From NCBI GenBank assembly GCA_003484265.1, contig DNDO01000141.1, positions 378-14,942 on the forward strand: a stretch of DNA of 14,565 nt. Direction: 5' to 3'. A model generated the notes under the pieces. The model did no database searches. It had not been told where the DNA came from and saw only the letters and a program-made list of their open reading frames with translations. Every line of letters begins with the position of its first letter. Within the stretch, counting starts at the first letter, position 1. This DNA is from Anaerolineae bacterium (GTDB lineage Bacteria > Chloroflexota > Anaerolineae > Anaerolineales > Villigracilaceae). Below, one piece after another: positions 13,395 to 14,565 of the stretch. The translations under genes were made by a program, and so were the position numbers.

Positions 13395-14411
13395 ATGATA
13401 TTCAAACTTCACAAAGACTTTTCCGAAATAGATTCATCAACATGGAACGCGCTTGTTCAGCAAAGCATTGCCGATACGCCCTTCTCGCGATACGAATATC
13501 TCAATGAGTGGTGGATGACCCGCGGAGGCGGCGAATGGCCTGGCCAAAACGCTAGGTTGGTTCTGGTGACCGCCAGTGAAAACGATCAACTTGTCGGGAT
13601 CGCTCCATTATTTATTGATGAATATGACGGCAGGGATGCATTGCTTTTGATCGGCAGTATTGAAATTTCAGACTATCTGGATCTAATCGTACGCGAAGCA
13701 GATCTGCCGCGCTTTCTCTCTGAACTCATGGACTTCCTCGCCTCCTCCCCAGCCGATAACTGGTCTGCCCTGGATTGGTATAACGTCCCCGACGACTCTC
13801 CCACCCTCGCCGCCCTCAAAGCGGAATCTGTCAAACGCGGCTGGGATCATCACGAAGAGGTCTATCGTCCCACGCCGCGCATTCCATTGAATGGCTCGTT
13901 CGATGACTACCTCGCCAATATAGATAAGAAACAACGTCACGAGATTCGCCGCAAGATGCGCCGCGCCGCCGAAAGCGGACGGGTCCGTTTTTATGTGGTT
14001 GATAAAGAGGCTGATATCGAACCCGAATTGGAATCGTTTTTCCACCTTATGATCCAGGATCCCAATAAAGCCCGCTTCCTCACAGATGCGATGCGAGATC
14101 AGATGTCCAGAACCATCCATGCTGCGCATGAAAACGGCTATCTCTGGCTCGCCTTTCTGGAAATAGACGGCGTCAAAGCCGCGGCGACACTTTGTTTTGA
14201 TTACAAGAACAAACTCTGGGGTTATAACTCCGGCGTCAGTTTTGATTACAAAGACCTTTCCCCCGGCTGGGTGATCATGGGATATGACATTCAATGGTGT
14301 TGCGAAAACGGACGCTATGAGTTTGACTTCATGCGGGGGGACGAAGAGTACAAGTACCGGATGGGCGGGGTGAACAAGTATGTGATGAGGGCAAAGGTGA
14401 TAAGAAGATAA
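13395..14411 (+). CDS. FemAB/CelD-like GNAT-fold acyltransferase
   Basis: A 338-residue protein of the GNAT-like group related to FemAB and CelD (Acetyltransf_6 type). The N-terminal half (LVGIAPLFIDEYDGRDALLLIGS) and the core with NIDKKQRHEIRRKMRRAAESG, the FLEIDGVKAAATLCFDYK strands, LWGYNSGVSFDYKDLSPGW and the C-terminal FDFMRGDEEYKYRMGG are the hallmarks of that family; RGDEEYKYR is its most conserved segment. Members transfer acyl or aminoacyl groups to peptidoglycan, lipids or exopolysaccharide precursors; the substrate here cannot be told. No membrane segment or signal peptide is present. The frame is open from an ATG at 13377, but that codon lies upstream of the predicted transcription start, so 13395 is chosen. 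It is a single-gene unit closed by a strong hairpin. Confidence 0.82.
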   Translation: MIFKLHKDFSEIDSSTWNALVQQSIADTPFSRYEYLNEWWMTRGGGEWPGQNARLVLVTASENDQLVGIAPLFIDEYDGRDALLLIGSIEISDYLDLIVREADLPRFLSELMDFLASSPADNWSALDWYNVPDDSPTLAALKAESVKRGWDHHEEVYRPTPRIPLNGSFDDYLANIDKKQRHEIRRKMRRAAESGRVRFYVVDKEADIEPELESFFHLMIQDPNKARFLTDAMRDQMSRTIHAAHENGYLWLAFLEIDGVKAAATLCFDYKNKLWGYNSGVSFDYKDLSPGWVIMGYDIQWCCENGRYEFDFMRGDEEYKYRMGGVNKYVMRAKVIRR

Positions 14412-14445
14412 AAAGCTCCGAGATTTTTAAGATCTCGGAGCTTTT
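14411..14445. terminator. Bidirectional rho-independent terminator
   Basis: A perfect 14-bp stem AAAAGCTCCGAGAT (14411-14424) with ATCTCGGAGCTTTT (14432-14445) and a 7-nt loop. A-tract and T-tract edges make it usable on both strands; it separates the convergent acyltransferase gene and the partial gene ending at 14452. Confidence 0.88.
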
Positions 14446-14451
14446 GAATTA

Positions 14452-14565
14452 CTATCCTACTCCACCGGCTCCTCCCACAATCCCGCCCTCCGTTAACTTG
14501 TACAGATCGCTCAACGCAGACTCGATCTCTTCCACCTTTACAATGCGATCTTCATCACGGTGCTT
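14452..14565 (-). CDS. 3' end of an unidentified gene (cut by window edge)
   Basis: An open minus-strand frame runs from the window edge to a TAG at 14452 and encodes 37 residues: a charged, helical-looking part (KHRDEDRIVKVEEIESALSD) and a glycine-rich tail GGIVGGAGGVG. The bidirectional terminator directly downstream supports a real gene end. The family is not recognisable from this fragment. Confidence 0.55.
   Translation of the reverse strand, partial: KHRDEDRIVKVEEIESALSDLYKLTEGGIVGGAGGVG

Noticed and set aside
13683..14294. 203-codon open frame antisense to the FemAB-like gene
   Set aside because: Entirely within a gene with clear conserved motifs; no recognisable domain or start signals.

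Overview
The window reads as a mid-GC bacterial chromosome fragment, most likely from Chloroflexota (Anaerolineae-like). This is inferred from gene content only: a bacterial Elp3, a zinc-finger-free DnaJ/CbpA beside an HtrA lipoprotein, a multi-GAF diguanylate cyclase, and several genes whose -10 boxes lie directly against the start codon. No rRNA, tRNA, CRISPR array or transposase was seen. Genes are densely packed on both strands, with strong hairpin terminators between convergent pairs.

Left part (1-1430): a truncated ECF sigma factor gene on the minus strand, preceded by an overlapping 28-codon ORF and a good sigma-70 promoter with a perfect 12-bp palindrome on its -35 side. A plus-strand sulfite-oxidase-like molybdopterin protein follows, with an extended -10 promoter and a 17-bp-stem hairpin at its stop codon. 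Middle-left (1429-3572): a minus-strand protein-quality-control operon, CbpA-type DnaJ then HtrA/DegP lipoprotein protease.

Centre (3573-7172): elp3 (minus) and a SAM methyltransferase resembling eukaryotic Trm9/ALKBH8 (plus) diverge from a 31-bp gap holding two opposed TATAAT boxes. Elp3 makes the cm5U34 precursor and Trm9 esterifies it to mcm5U in eukaryotes, so the pair suggests a compact bacterial version of the Elongator-Trm9 wobble-uridine pathway. This is the most interesting part of the window. A polysaccharide pyruvyl transferase-family protein is co-transcribed behind the methyltransferase.

Right part (7171-14565): a membrane-anchored three-GAF GGDEF protein with an intact inhibitory site; a two-gene unit of unknown function (an 821-residue membrane protein with a PP2C-like domain lacking its metal-binding Asp motifs and a beta-propeller-like C-terminus, plus a conserved hypothetical); a divergent FemAB/GNAT-like acyltransferase whose -10 box lies at the edge of an imperfect palindromic repeat; and the 3' end of an unidentified gene.
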